A stretch of 64,000 bases of DNA from Phytophthora sp. 'mugwort' (taxonomy: Eukaryota > Oomycota > Peronosporomycetes > Peronosporales > Peronosporaceae), in assembly GCA_033558025.1 (NCBI GenBank), contig JAUCEF010000006.1:744001-808000 (forward strand), written 5' to 3'. The translations under genes and the position numbers were made by a program. Shown piece after piece: positions 11,051 to 21,989 of this stretch. Each line of letters opens with the position of its first letter. Position 1 is the stretch's first letter. The notes beneath the pieces were generated by a model, which was given only the letters and a program-made list of their open reading frames with translations, was not told the DNA's origin and ran no database searches.

Positions 11051-11560
11051 GTTACGTTGCTCGGCTTGAGCGCCTACAAAATGCATGCTGCTGATAGTCC
11101 TGCAGTCTCAGCAGTCAACCAACTAGCGTCCAACAGGGCAAGCTAGGTCGCAGCTTGAACTGCAGCTTCCCAACCTACGACCATGATCACTTGGTCCACC
11201 GCTCCGCAATGCCCAAGTTGAACCTCAACTCAACAACGTAGATCTTGTTCAACCACGTTGCTATCTTGACCCACACGACCCGAGACGACGCGCGGTTTAG
11301 ACGTAGTTATTCCGACGGGCTGACAGCTTTGCCCTATCTTCAGATCCGTGTATGCTTTCTGTACGATGTCCCGGAACACTTTTAGCGCCAAGGTGCCTTT
11401 TGACTCGTACACCAACGCGGGATTGGACGCGGCTTTCACCATCTTCAGTAGTTTCCCCCTAGTCCACTCGTCCTCCCGTCTGAATGTCGTCGTGATGTGA
11501 CCGAGTCCACGGTCTCTTCCTCTGACGCGCTACGCTACGCTACGCAGCCTCGCGGCATGT
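11051..11560. other. Unassigned region
   Basis: A minus-strand open frame 11230-11442 (70 codons; VYESKGTLALKVFRDIVQKA inside) looks coding-like but is not recognised. At 11513-11560 CTTCCTCTGACGCGCTACGC resembles, in inverted orientation, the outer end of the gypsy 5' LTR (20036-20073), so an LTR scrap may lie here. Confidence 0.3.
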
Positions 11561-11564
11561 ACTG

Positions 11565-11725
11565 TTGTCATGAATCGAACTAGACTGTCATCAAAACTGC
11601 ACAGTGATGAAACTTCCCCATCCCTTCAGATATGGAACGCATGAGGCGGTCTTTCACTGATCGAATGATATTGGTGCTTCTAAAAGCTTCCATCACGGCG
11701 TTGTGGTCGGCATATGAGACTCCGC
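11565..11725. repeat. Diverged copy of the repeat at 28390-28540 and 31590-31740
   Basis: ATCGAACTAGACTGTC, then AGAACTGCAC-like, CAGATAT and GTGCTTCTAAAAG blocks appear in the same order and spacing as in the palindrome arms, at roughly 70-75 percent identity by eye over about 150 bp. A dispersed repeat of unknown class. Confidence 0.6.
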
Positions 11726-12073
11726 CAAACAAAAGACGCACACAAAGCCATCATTTGCTTTTCCGTGAAAAAACGCTCTCAAAATTTGGCCAACCAAAAC
11801 CGAACTTAACAGCTATATACTACTGGGGGCGATGTTTGGCGAAGTCACAATTTAAAGCATGTGTATCCTCAGTATATTTTCGTTTCTCGAGGATCAATGA
11901 CCACCACTGCACGCATACCGCCCCCGCGGGCAGGCACCACCGCGTTTCCTGAGAACTCGTCCCTCGCAGACAGCACTGTCGCCCTCCCTGACCCCACCAA
12001 TACTGATACCGCACGACCAGTGCTGACACGGTGCAGGCCAGCGGCATCGTATATTCCGTAGTGGATACAAAGA

Positions 12074-12855
12074 CGGTCAACAGCGCGCTTCCAGAGGTCA
12101 ACCCGGTGGATACCTCCAGTGAGAGTGAGCATCGGAGGCAGGCAGCGCCTTGGCTCTCTACGGAGTGACCCAGACGACGAGGTGGCTGAAGGTTCAGACG
12201 CAGTGGGTGTGAACCCTTGTCGGACGGAATCAGCGACATATCTACACCTGAGGATGTCGGGGTGGACGAAGGTGGTGGCCACGATTCCAGTGTCGAATCG
12301 ATGGAGATGAAATCATCATTTCAATTGACGATGATCTACGCTCGCGAGTCACGAATTTGATTCAAGACGATCAGTGCAAAGAGCACTGGCTTCGAGGGTC
12401 AACGGCCATGCTAGAAAACGCCTTGCGTTCTATCGACCACATGAGCTCCCAGGAGAAGAAGCCGAACAATGTTACGGCGCAGGCGCTGCTAATGAAGACG
12501 GATACGGTAGTGCGTCGTCGCGGACTGGTGCGGGGCAGATCTTTACTTACTACCTGCTTCGGGTTGGACGTATTAAACGTGATGCTTGGTGTCAAGTTAA
12601 CGGAATCTCTATCCCCCGAGCACGCGCTACCGTCGGCGTATTCAGGCCGGTGTCCCCCCCCCCCCCCGAGGAAATATAAATTTAAACGCCAAAACAAACG
12701 AAATTCTCTGGTTAGCACAATGGTTGCGATCGTTTGTCTCCTCGCTAAGTGATGTAGTCCCTGTGCGTGCGCACGCTCAACAGACGATTGATGATGTCAT
12801 GAGGAAGCGCTACTCGGCAGAGGATTACGCCACACACAAAAGGCTGTTCGTATGA
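12074..12855 (+). pseudogene. Unidentified decayed ORF cut by the gypsy element
   Basis: Plus-strand frames with coding character change phase several times: SRVTNLIQDDQCKEHWLRGS, then YYLLRVGRIKRDAWCQVNG and SIPRARATVGVFRP. After a run of 14 C (12654-12667) comes NAKTNEILWLAQWLRSFVSS and RKRYSAEDYATHKRLFV with a stop formed exactly at the LTR junction (12849-12856). The phase change at the C-run suggests slippage. The family is not recognised; no continuation was found beyond the gypsy element. Confidence 0.35.
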
Positions 12856-13169
12856 CTCCTCGAGTCTTAGCTGAGGTTATCCTAACCCCTAAGGTCTCCA
12901 CAGAGGTTTAGATCCTTCTAGTTATACCACTAGAGACTCAAAGAGTCAGTATTTTTAAACCTAGGGCAATACTCTCTTTGATGCTAACACCGTACTGTTA
13001 TTTGTTTGTTTATCTGCGGCAAAGCCGCCTGGGTGTACCTGTATGACTCTATCTACCATAGTTAAACCTAGTCGAATGCATATCGAAAGTGGCCCTGGGG
13101 CCACGTACTGAAATCCTTTTAATCCAAATGGTACCAAGTACCACTTACTGCAAGGTAACACGAGTGTAG
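12849..13169 (-). repeat. 3' LTR of the gypsy element
   Basis: Shares CGTATGACTCCTCGAGTCTT through TTACTGCAAGGT with 20074-20378, with only five or so differences (for example CCTAGGG against CCTAGAG, and CGAAAGTGG against CGAGTGG). It lacks the counterpart of 20036-20073. Its inner end (AACACGAGTGTAG) differs from the 5' LTR end. Confidence 0.9.
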
Positions 13170-13185
13170 CCTTTTTTCTACCTCC
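13170..13185 (-). other. Polypurine tract of the gypsy element
   Basis: GGAGGTAGAAAAAAGG on the minus strand lies directly before the 3' LTR, the expected plus-strand primer position for reverse transcription. Confidence 0.65.
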
Positions 13186-13399
13186 TCGTTCGCCTCGCGA
13201 CAACAGCTCTCGCCGCGGGCTAAGCCCCTCTGTGCCTCCGACACTCTCGTTATCCTCGTCACATCGTACGGGAGAGGTCTTTGACCGCGCACCACCCGTA
13301 CCCTCGAGGCTCCCGGTGCGAGAGTATCACTCAGCGCACAAGTGCCGATACGGTCAGAAGACCATGAATTGAGGCGGGTAAGCTGCTGGAAGCAGTGCC

Positions 13400-14140
13400 C
13401 CCGTGCGCTTTGCACGAGGCGCCCTCTTTGACGATCTTGAAGAAGGAGAAGAAGAGGTCGCCTACACTGAGTCCATGGCCGGTAGTAGCCTGTCCGCTCG
13501 CCGAGCCCGCGCCGCCAACTGCGAGCCCCGAATCCGTTCGAACTCTCGACTCCACGAGACCTACACAATGCGCCTCCGCTACTATCGCGGGGAACAGAAG
13601 ATGATCCCATGGGATCTGGTGTTGTCACCAATCCTTTGGATGAAGGCATGGAGTAACAATTTGCTGCTGATCCGCAACTCCCAAGCTCGAGGCGGCCTAT
13701 GGCTCAGCCATTACATACCCCGCCACGTCGTGACTATGGCTTCGAGCCTCGCGATCCCAGCGAAGTGGCTCGCCGAGCTGCATCAGACTTGCTTAACACA
13801 TATGTTATTGGTCCGGCGGCCGCAACGCCCGACGAGCTCGCCGCCGAAAGTCTCTCGGAGAGAGATACTTGATTCCTCAACTAACTACTCAGCGCGAGAA
13901 TCGTGAGCGCCTGCAAGTGCAAGCTCGGCACGGCTCGGTCCCACCGATGCGGATTTACCCACTCGTGCTCCTGTCACGAGAGACGTCTCGGGAAGACGAG
14001 GGTCAATTCCGAAGTTGGGTTGAAGGAGCTCGCAAGCTCTCTTCTATTGATGCCCTTCGGGCTAGTTTCAGTGAAACGAATGTTCGAGTCGAACGTAGAC
14101 TCCGTTTCGAGTTCGGGAACTTCAAGGCGAAACGCCAGTT
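13400..14140 (+). pseudogene. Coding-like antisense segment inside the gypsy 3' region
   Basis: Between the chromodomain and the 3' LTR, plus-strand frames run ALFDDLEEGEEEVAYTESMA, then in another frame DYGFEPRDPSEVARRAASDL and NTYVIGPAAATPDELAAESL, then EGARKLSSIDALRASFSETN. The composition is protein-like, antisense to the element and broken by stops. It may be part of another element's gag inserted in reverse, or an accessory antisense frame. Not recognised. Confidence 0.3.
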
Positions 14141-14343
14141 ACCCACTGCCTACCGGCCTCGCCCACACGGCTCTCTCCCACTCGGTGCTTCTGCTGTCAC
14201 AGTTAGCGGCTCCCACGCACGTGAGGCCGCCCCTTCCCAAGACCAAAGCGACAGCTCTGGTGCTGGCCGTGCCCCCCCCCCCAGCACATATTACAGGGGG
14301 AAGCGCCAGTCGAGCGACGCCTCGGTCGCTGACCCTCGGGGCG

Positions 14344-15064
14344 CTACCGATCGCGTCGATCGAAAGTGTCCACGACGTCAGGACAATCTTGCCCGAGGGG
14401 AACCTCGTACTCACAGGCATTCTGTGAATGCGGGTAACTTCTCCACTTCACAGGATATTGGGTACCACCCTGGCACCGACGCCGCGCCACTAAGCGCTCC
14501 ACATGATAGTGGGAAGCCCTTTGCTCATCGAGCAACGGCGGCGGAGGTCGATGAGCGGCTGGGTCCTCGCGCTGCGAATCGCGGTGATCTGTTAGCGGTC
14601 GATAGGCCGGTGCAGACCCTGTTCGATTCGCTGCAGTGGACGACGAGTCACTGTGACCTGTCTCGCTGACGAGATCGATGCTGTGCATCATCGGTTCGAC
14701 TAGTTTCAGTCTCCTGTCTCGGTTGCCAACCGCCTGGAGCTCCTGAAGCAGTCATCTGCTCGTCGCTTCGAAGCGCTGGACCATTCCCTCGCTGATTTAC
14801 ATGATCAGTTGGACCTCCTCGTGCGGCTCCAGCGCTTTGGTCAGCTACCGGCTGTGACTCCAAGGCATCCGTGCTCACCCGAGCCGGGTATCGATATGGC
14901 TTAAGGAAGCCAACGTAAAACATGCGGTGTATTACGAATCTTCTTCGGAAGATGTACGAAAGGCCCTTCCTGGCCACGAACTTAAAAGGTCCAATGAAGC
15001 GCAATTTGGTCTTAATGACCGCAGATACTGCATGTGTAGGTAGAGTTGGTCTTAAAGACCGCAT
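14344..15064 (-). pseudogene. Gypsy integrase C-terminus and chromodomain
   Basis: The 14648-15064 frame has TKLRFIGPFKFVARKGLSYI and MFYVGFLKPYRYP, the usual integrase C-terminal block of oomycete gypsy elements. The 14344-14691 frame has YHVERLVARRRCQGGTQYPV followed by KWRSYP, a chromodomain that in other elements targets integration to marked chromatin. The two frames overlap and are out of phase, so the polyprotein is broken here. Confidence 0.75.
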
Positions 15065-15085
15065 ACACTGCCTGTGTAGGTAGAG
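15006..15085. repeat. 40-bp tandem duplication that frameshifts integrase
   Basis: Two 40-bp units (15006-15045 and 15046-15085), each opening TTGGTCTTAA and ending GTGTAGGTAGAG, with four differences. Both encode the LPTxAVxAV(F/I)KT segment that should occur once. Forty is not a multiple of three, so the duplication throws the C-terminal block out of frame. Confidence 0.85.
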
Positions 15086-15126
15086 TTTTAGCGTCTAATA
15101 AAACTGTGTCACCGACCTTAAACACT

Positions 15127-16086
15127 TCATGTTGCTCTGCCCTGTGCATCAGCCTGTTCCTTCTGAATATCTTGGCTTTCAGCCATCGCATCGCATACTT
15201 GTCGTAAGACACTTAAACGCGTAAACACGAACGTGTCAACTTGCTTGCGAACTGCAGCTGGGCTGATATCAGCTACCCCATCGGCAATCCCTCCCCCACT
15301 AAGCCCAGTACCACGGAGTGGTGGTGTCAGCGGGACGCGAGGGTGTGCCAGACCGTTCAAGTAGAACGGGGTGAAGCCTGTCGAGGCATGCACCTCATTG
15401 TTCAATGCAAACTCAACGGGTGGGAGCATGGCGCTCCATTGCTTGGGTCTGTACGCACAGACACTCCGAGGCATGTCATCGACAACACGATTCACGCGTT
15501 CCGTCTGGCCATCGGTCTGCGGTTGCCCCGCTGTGGACATGCCGAGTCGAGTGCCGAGCACCTTAAAGACCGACGTCCAATACTTCCCCGTGAAGCGGGG
15601 ATCTCGATCCGAGACAATTGCCTCTGGCAGACCATGCTGTCGAAAGACACGATCCATGAACAGCTCGGCTATTCCTTCTCCATCGATGGAGTCCGGCACC
15701 ACCGCGAAATGAGCCATCTTGCTCAATCGGTCGACAATGACCACGAAGCCCGTGTTGCCCGCCGCATCCCGTGGCAGGCCGAACACGAAGTCCATACGCA
15801 TGGATTGTCAACACCCCGTGGGTACAGGCAAGCTGGCCAGCGACGCAGCCGAGTGTGGCGAGGGTTTAACCCATTGACACGTCTCACACGTGCGTACATA
15901 TGTACTGACCCACTTGTAAAGCTTCGACCACCAGTAGTGGGAGCTCACCGAGCTGTAGGTCTTTTCTCGGCCGAGATGACCGCCAAGTGGGGTATCATGT
16001 GCCTCATAGAGGATACGATATTTAAGATCCTCTTCGTGAGGAACCACGACACGTGGGGCGTCTTCTGGACCAGTACCGTAGTACAA
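15127..16086 (-). pseudogene. Gypsy integrase, zinc finger and catalytic core
   Basis: The 15808-16086 frame carries the HHCC zinc finger (GGHLGREKT ... TYVRTCETCQWVKP). The 15127-15801 frame carries the core with the acidic triad: first Asp in MRMDFVFGLP, second in SDRDPRFTGKYW, Glu in TDGQTERVNR. It inserts reverse-transcribed DNA into the host genome. The two frames are out of phase, and a further shift separates the core from the KVGDTVLLDAK segment near 15120. Confidence 0.85.
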
Positions 16087-16434
16087 TAGATATCATTGAG
16101 CGCGTATCGATGTAGCCTCGCGCGCAACCGCGCTGACAGCTTAATGTCTGAGTTAGCAAACTCCGCGCTGCCTAGCGCATGTAGCAGAGCTACGGATGAC
16201 TCGTCATGCGCGTACGCCGCGCGGATCAAGTCTGTCACAGACGTAGTCACCGTCGTGACGTGAGCGATCTCATTGTCTGGCCTGCGTGAAACGCATCGGC
16301 CAAGACGTTCTGCCTGCCAGGCTTGTACTTCACCTCGAAGTTGTACTCCGCAAAGAAGAAGAGCCAACGGGCCATTCTCTGAGAGAGGTGAGGCGACTGC
16401 GTCGCAGTGCGTAGCGATGCATGATCAGTGTAGG

Positions 16435-17651
16435 TTACAAACGGCTTGGGCCGAGCAGGTGAACCTTGAATTTGACGAGCGCATACTTCATCGCGTGTAG
16501 CTCTTTGTCATGAACGGGATAGTTCTTTTCAGCATCCTTAAGGTGGCGAGATTCAAACGCGATCACGCGTCCACGTCCTTCAGCGTATGCTTGCAACAAA
16601 GCACTGCCGATAGCAAAGTCCGACGCGGCACAGACGACACTGAAAGGACGATCGGGATCTGGCAGCGCCAGGGTCGGCGCCTGAAGGAGACTCTTCTTAG
16701 TGGTTTCAAAAGCCACTTCATGTTCGGTGTCCCAACACCAGTTCACATCCTTCTTAAGCAGATTGGACAGTGACCTTGCCACCTCAGCATAGCTCTCGTT
16801 GTAATTGTGCAAGTAGTTGCCCAGGCCAAGTCACTTCGGTAAGTCTTTCTGGTTCTTTGGAACCGGTCAGTCTACAATGGTCTTGACCGTAGCGGGATCC
16901 GCTCGAAGGCCTTGCTTCCCAATGATGCATCCCAGAAAGGATATATCTTCAACGCCAAAGACACACTTGTCAATGTTGGCATACAACTTGTGTGTGCGCA
17001 TGCACTCGAGCACCGCTCGCAGGTACTCAATGTGGTTCTCCACATCAGCCTTTCCGTGCTCCGCACGACTGTGAACAAATATATCGTCGAAGTATATCTG
17101 AGCATACACCCTGTGGGCCTGAACAGTTGCGTCACAAGACGACTGAGCGTCGCAGGCGCGTTCGACAGCCCTTGGGGCAATACTAGCCACTCCCAAAGCA
17201 TACCGCTCGGAGTGCAGACCGCCGTAAGCGGAATATCGCTTGCTCGCATGAGCAATTGATAGTATCCATCGACCAAGTTGAGAGCACTGTACACCGTACA
17301 CCCCGTAAAGTTGTTCTGGAGAACGTCCTTCCTAGGACTAGGCGTTTGCGCCGGAATGGTGGCCGCGTTGAGCTTATAAAAAGCACGAACGATTCGCCAC
17401 TTGCCATTCGGCTTTCTGACACTAAACGTAGGCGTTGAGTGCGGAGACTTGCTCTCGCGCACCGTACCAGCCTCGTGCTTAGCACGGAAGAACGCGTCAA
17501 TGACGTCACACTGTTCTCGTGGCAAAGACCATTGCCTTGTCACGCAGTATTTAATCCCAGGAACCAGGTCAATCTCATGACGTACACCTCGAACCGGAGG
17601 TAGCCTCGAGGGAGGTTCTTTCGAGACCACGTCTTGATACTCCTTCATCAA
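16435..17651 (-). pseudogene. Gypsy reverse transcriptase and RNase H
   Basis: Starts with RGVRHEIDLVPGIKYCVTRQ and VRKPNGKWRIVRAFYKLNAA; SALNLVDGYYQ holds the first catalytic Asp. After a frameshift near 17120 the YFDDIFVHSR catalytic box appears in another frame. RNase H follows at 16435-16812 (PFSVVCAASDFAIGSALLQA; VIAFESRHL). Motif order is correct for Ty3/gypsy pol, but the frame is broken at least twice. Confidence 0.85.
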
Positions 17652-17767
17652 AGGGTAGTACGGATCGGAGTGGTCGTTGAGGATCGAGGATCTTGACCGC
17701 GCATTCAGAACCTACTTGGTGTTCTCAAGGACTGCTTTATCTAAAACGACGACGAGTTTAACTCTTC

Positions 17768-18881
17768 CTAAGGTCGCAGAATGACCAACTCGGCTAACTC
17801 GCCGGCCTTCAAGGCGCCGCCGAACTCGGCCATGGACATCTCGTCCGGCTCCAACAGAGCGTCCGCAGTGGGCATAGTCTCTAGACTCATGTCGCCATTG
17901 ACTTCCCCTGTCATTCCGTTGACGAGTGTATATAGCTGCTCGCCATTACCAGGAGTCTCTTCACTCGTCATGCTAGACGCATCAGACGCCCTGCGTCGCA
18001 TGGCTGACGCCGTGTAGTCTTCTCCCCGCTGAGACTGGTTGCCTCGGGGAGGTCCTAATAGTCACATCAGCTTCGTCTCTACATGATAACATCGTGTGCG
18101 TCTCATCCGAGACTGGTATGTCTTGATCCACAGCCGTCGCAGAGCGGCGATGCTCGCAGTCTCCAGCCCGTGGTTTAAGTGCCACGTCACCTCCATCCGT
18201 GGGCCCTCGGCCTTGATGGCCCGGCCCACGGCCGGGCACACCACGCATGGCGTGTAGCGACAACCCGTCACTGTGACGAGTGTCGTTGTCGTGATGCATG
18301 TCACACGTGTCACCCAGCGGGTTTCCTGCCGCTCCAGTCACAGCCCACGAGCGCTGCTCGGGAGTTTTAACCTCAGCACCTTCAGTGTCTACAAGTTCGG
18401 ATACTCCGCTGTCCACACGTTGACCGGCTCGGTCCAGTTCCCGCGCCGAAAGCGCTTTTGCTTCCTAGCAGAGGTGGGTTCATGACTCACCAAAGCTCCA
18501 TCAGGAGTAAAGCGCGTTGCGCCCAACGTCTTCGACTTCCAATCAATCCATGGCTCATGACGTTCCAGCGATGGCATGCCCAGGATGAGGTCGAACCTCG
18601 AATCCAGGTCCAGGACCAGACAGCGTTCCACGCTATCGAAGTCGAAAAACTTTACGCCCAGGTTCACAGGAACCTCGGGCACCGTGACACGGGTCCCCGT
18701 CGCAAGGTGAACAAATGATGATGTCAGTCGTGCGCTCTCCGAGCGTCACAGCGTACTGCTGACTTCGCTCCATCGTGGATCGTCCAGCATAGTTTCCCGA
18801 CGCTCCGGAATCGATCAAGATGATCCGTGGCTTCTCAAAGCTCTTCACCGTTGCCCCGACGACGAGCAAACCCGGCTGCAT
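17768..18881 (-). pseudogene. Gypsy protease and linker to reverse transcriptase
   Basis: RIILIDSGASGNYAGR carries the DSGAS aspartic-protease active site. The DSRFDLILGMPSLERHEPWI block is the protease C-terminal part in a second frame. The linker with DEMSMAEFGGALKAGELAEL joins to reverse transcriptase. At least two frame changes lie between these blocks. Confidence 0.8.
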
Positions 18882-19094
18882 ACCCGTTCCGTATTGGAGA
18901 GTACGGCTCTCTCCGGGGCTGGGCCCTGTTGCCCTCCACCTCCATAAGGCTCATCAGCACTCAGTTCTTCCCTAGCAGGGCGCCCCGTGCCTACTCAGTG
19001 CCTCCGTTTCCCCGCGCCAAGCCAATGGCTTGGCTCGATGCAGAGCGAAAGCTCGTAGGAGCTTGGCGCGACCTGCGCGACGGGCACTTTGCCA

Positions 19095-19760
19095 TCAAAT
19101 GGGTGGTGCTTTGGCAGGTGAAGCACCGACGAACACCCATTCGCTGCTCGGCAGCGTGAAGGTCCTCACCTTCAACATAGCTGAGATCGATAGGATCGAG
19201 TTCAACTTCAAGTCTTCTCGACTTCGTTGGGGCATAGCGTTAGCAACGCCCCAACGAAGTCGAGAAGACTTGAAGTTGAACTCGGCGTTTAACGCCACTC
19301 TCACGGCCTTTTCAAAAGAGGAAGGGTGAGTGTAGAAGACTTCCGTCCTGGTCCTGCCAGTGCGGAGAGCCTCAATAAAGACTGCCACAGTCACTGCCTC
19401 TAGCAGCGGATCGGCCGCTATGCTGGCGATCAGAGTTCGCAACTCCTGGACGAAGTCCACCAAGTCCTTCTTACCCTGGCGGGTACTCAGAAAGCGTGAC
19501 CTCACGCGGTACGCCCGATTAGGCGGAGCGAAAACTTGCGAAAGCTGGAGTTTCAGCTCCTTCCAGATCGGGAATACAGTGTCCACCGACGTGCCGCACG
19601 TGAGTGACCATTCTCTCGCTCGGCCACCGAACTTCGAGATCGCTAGCGCCTCGCGCTGTTGCTCAGTACGGGGCATGGCCGATCCCATCGCCATTTCGAT
19701 CTCACGGATCCACAACATGAGGTTCTCCCCCTCCTTTCCTTCGAAAGTCTTGACGCTCAC
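19095..19760 (-). pseudogene. Gypsy gag capsid region
   Basis: Frame of 221 codons opening [20 protein letters not shown], then [20 protein letters not shown] and [20 protein letters not shown]: the capsid-like fold of oomycete gypsy gag. After [16 protein letters not shown] the normal downstream sequence is replaced by the inverted copy of the fold-back at 19197-19284, so the zinc-knuckle part is not read in this frame. The matrix-like start upstream (about 19760-19940) is broken by stops. Confidence 0.8.
19197..19284. repeat. Perfect 37-bp fold-back hairpin, 14-nt spacer
   Basis: Arms 19197-19233 and 19248-19284 are exact reverse complements; spacer 19234-19247. It sits inside gag and is translated as an insertion ([12 protein letters not shown] ... 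[13 protein letters not shown]), so it is a mutation of the element and not a structural feature of the family. Confidence 0.95.
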
Positions 19761-20015
19761 GATGAGCGGTTTAGGCCGGGAGGACCCATCCTGCGAAGTC
19801 GTCGACGTCGGTGCGCCGACATCCTCTGCTGTAGATGCTCCAACAGAGCTTCTAGTGGCTTGAGAACGCCTCCAAACACGCGTTCACAGCGTCCGGTCCT
19901 TGCGAATCAAGATGCGTTATTCCCTCAAGGACGGGCAAAGACATAGGCATTTCTGGGACAGTCTATAAAACACTGTCTGCTCCATTCTCACTGAGGAATA
20001 GTCCAATAACGGGAT

Positions 20016-20033
20016 TGACTACAAGTGCTACCA
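20016..20033 (-). other. Candidate primer binding site of the gypsy element
   Basis: On the minus strand the 5' LTR ends ...GCTGCA, then CC, then TGGTAGCACTTGTAGTCA. A TGG start two bases after the LTR CA is the usual place for a tRNA 3'-end primer. The tRNA was not identified. Confidence 0.55.
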
Positions 20034-20035
20034 GG

Positions 20036-20391
20036 TGCAGCGGGGATGCGTAGCGTAGTGCGTCAGAGGAAGCCGTATGACTCCTCGAGTCTTAGCTGAG
20101 GTTATCCTAACCCCTAAGGTCTCCACAGAGGTTTAGATCCTTCTAGTTATACCACTAGAGACTCAAAGAGTCAGTATTTTTAAACCTAGAGCAATACTCT
20201 CTTTGATGCTAACACCGTACTGTTATTTGTTTGTTTATCTGCGGCAAAGCCGCCTGGGTGTACCTGTATGACTCTATCTACCATAGTTAAACCTAGTCGA
20301 ATGCATATCGAGTGGCCCTGGGCCACGTACTGAAATCCTTTTAATCCAAGTGGTACCAAGTACCACTTACTGCAAGGTGATACGTAGCACG
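20036..20391 (-). repeat. 5' LTR of the gypsy element
   Basis: Direct repeat of 12849-13169 with an additional 38 bp at its inner side (20036-20073). On the plus strand it starts TGCAGCGG. The outer end reads GATACGTAGCACG, whereas the 3' LTR reads AACACGAGTGTAG. Just outside, CGGCTACACTCGTGTTACCT is the reverse complement of that 3' LTR end. Confidence 0.85.
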
Positions 20392-20599
20392 GCTACACTC
20401 GTGTTACCTTTGTGTAACCCCGTTTAAAAATGTGCAGAGAGTTGGGCCTCAGACATGTTTGTATAATAATTGCGGTAGTAACGCGATGAGGTGGCATGCC
20501 ATACAACGACAATAAAAGGCAAAGCTAGACCTGCTGACGTGCATTTTCCGTCACATAAAAGGAACAGCGAGGTCAGGTACCAATGCTTTGTACTATCAT

Positions 20600-21720
20600 T
20601 CAGTAGCAGGCAATGCGACGACATCTAGCGTTTCGGTTTGAAGACAACAGACCACGAATGATATCGGCCAATACATCAGAGGTTGAACGGCCCGATACTA
20701 TGTCTCCTCCCCTGTTTACGCCACGCCGTATGCCCACCGCTTGGCTTGTTCGGAGAATCGCAGTTCCATTAACGATGGGGCCATTTAAGTATTGGATCAT
20801 TCGAATACCAGCTCGCCAGAGAACATCATGGGGATAATTCAGAAACTGATACAGGAAACCGGTCCAGATACAGAACAATCTGGACGGGCGTCATCAGCGA
20901 CGTAGAGCAGCGAGTCAGTTAATCATGATGCGGCTTGTTCAACGTCGCCAAACGTTCTGCTCACCGAGTGAAGGTCCAGACCAGGCCCATTCGGGTTTCT
21001 AACCGCATGCGACTCCAATTGGTCAGAGTTCTTCAGCATCCTGTCGGTAAACTGCATCGGCATGAAGACGTAGTGGGGTCTCAAGATTGTACTGTACCAA
21101 GGATAAACCTCGTTCGCCTGGTTCGTTCACATTGCAGTGTCCGGCCAGGATATTCTCCACACGGTTTGGTTCAGCTGCGTTTCGCATTCGACGAGAAGGT
21201 GATCGACGTCAAGAATAACCGACATAGGGCCATGAGTGTTGGCGAGGGCAAAGGGAGATTGGTCGGAGGGACACAGTTGAACTTCGTCGTTGAGGGACAC
21301 CTAGCGAATTATTCTGTACGACTCATCGACTGTTTGTTTCAATCCATAAAGGACATTTCCGTAGCCGACGAACCAATTCACCCCAACGTTGATGCCGTGC
21401 GACGCTTTCATGTACATCACCTCCTCGAGAACTCGTTTTGTAGTTGCTGAACGCTGTTTCGATGTCGAATTGTATATTTGTGGTATGCAAGTTGACAACA
21501 TATTGCCAGGTAAACTCGAATTGTTGCCAAGCTAACAACCGGAGCGAAAGTTGCGGAATAGACGATCCCAAACGTCTGCCAAAATCCCGGTGCGATGGTG
21601 CGGGTCTTGTAACGAGTACTGTTGTCATGCTCATCGTGTGTCAGAGTAATCACCAACTTGAAACCGATCACCTTCACTGCCGGTGGCCTACGGACGATGT
21701 TCAGACATAATTACCGATGT
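20600..21720 (-). pseudogene. Ty1/copia reverse transcriptase and RNase H relic
   Basis: Frames in order on the minus strand: TIAPGFWQTFGIVYSATFAP and VVSLATIRVYLAI (reverse transcriptase start); NIQFDIETAFSNY and EEVMYMKASHGINVG, then NVLYGLKQTVDESYRIIR; later YPHDVLWRAGIRMIQYLNG (the region before RNase H) and SGRSTSDVLADI with SVVFKPKR in another frame. At least three frameshifts. No LTRs recognised around it. Confidence 0.8.
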
Positions 21721-21989
21721 GCGCTCGATTCTGCACGGATATCACCTCTCCACTGGGTAGCCACAGGTGATCCCACCGCTTCGACGTAGCTGTGAAGCCC
21801 ACCAACCGCGCCATTTTAGCAAATTGAAAGCAAGCAGAGAAGTTGTACTACCTTCGTGCGGTGTATAACTATCACAAGTCAGGGGAGTAGTTGGTGGGGT
21901 ACCTGAAAAAATGTCAGCACAACACGCATACGCTACTGTCCATCAGTGAAGACATGAATGTTTGACAAAGACACCCCGTAGATCCCGTT
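21721..21989. other. Spacer between copia relic and Crypton
   Basis: No gene, repeat or motif recognised. Confidence 0.4.

Larger units (their letters stand above)
12849..20391 (-). mobile_element. Ty3/gypsy chromodomain LTR retrotransposon, frameshifted
   Basis: About 7.5 kb with direct LTRs at both ends and gag, protease, reverse transcriptase, RNase H, integrase and chromodomain sequences in chromovirus order on the minus strand. A primer-binding-site candidate lies inside the 5' LTR and a polypurine tract beside the 3' LTR. LTRs differ at only a handful of positions, so insertion is recent, yet the ORF has several frameshifts, a 40-bp duplication and a 37-bp fold-back, so this copy is not autonomous. 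The outer 38 bp present in the 5' LTR are missing from the 3' LTR. Confidence 0.9.
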
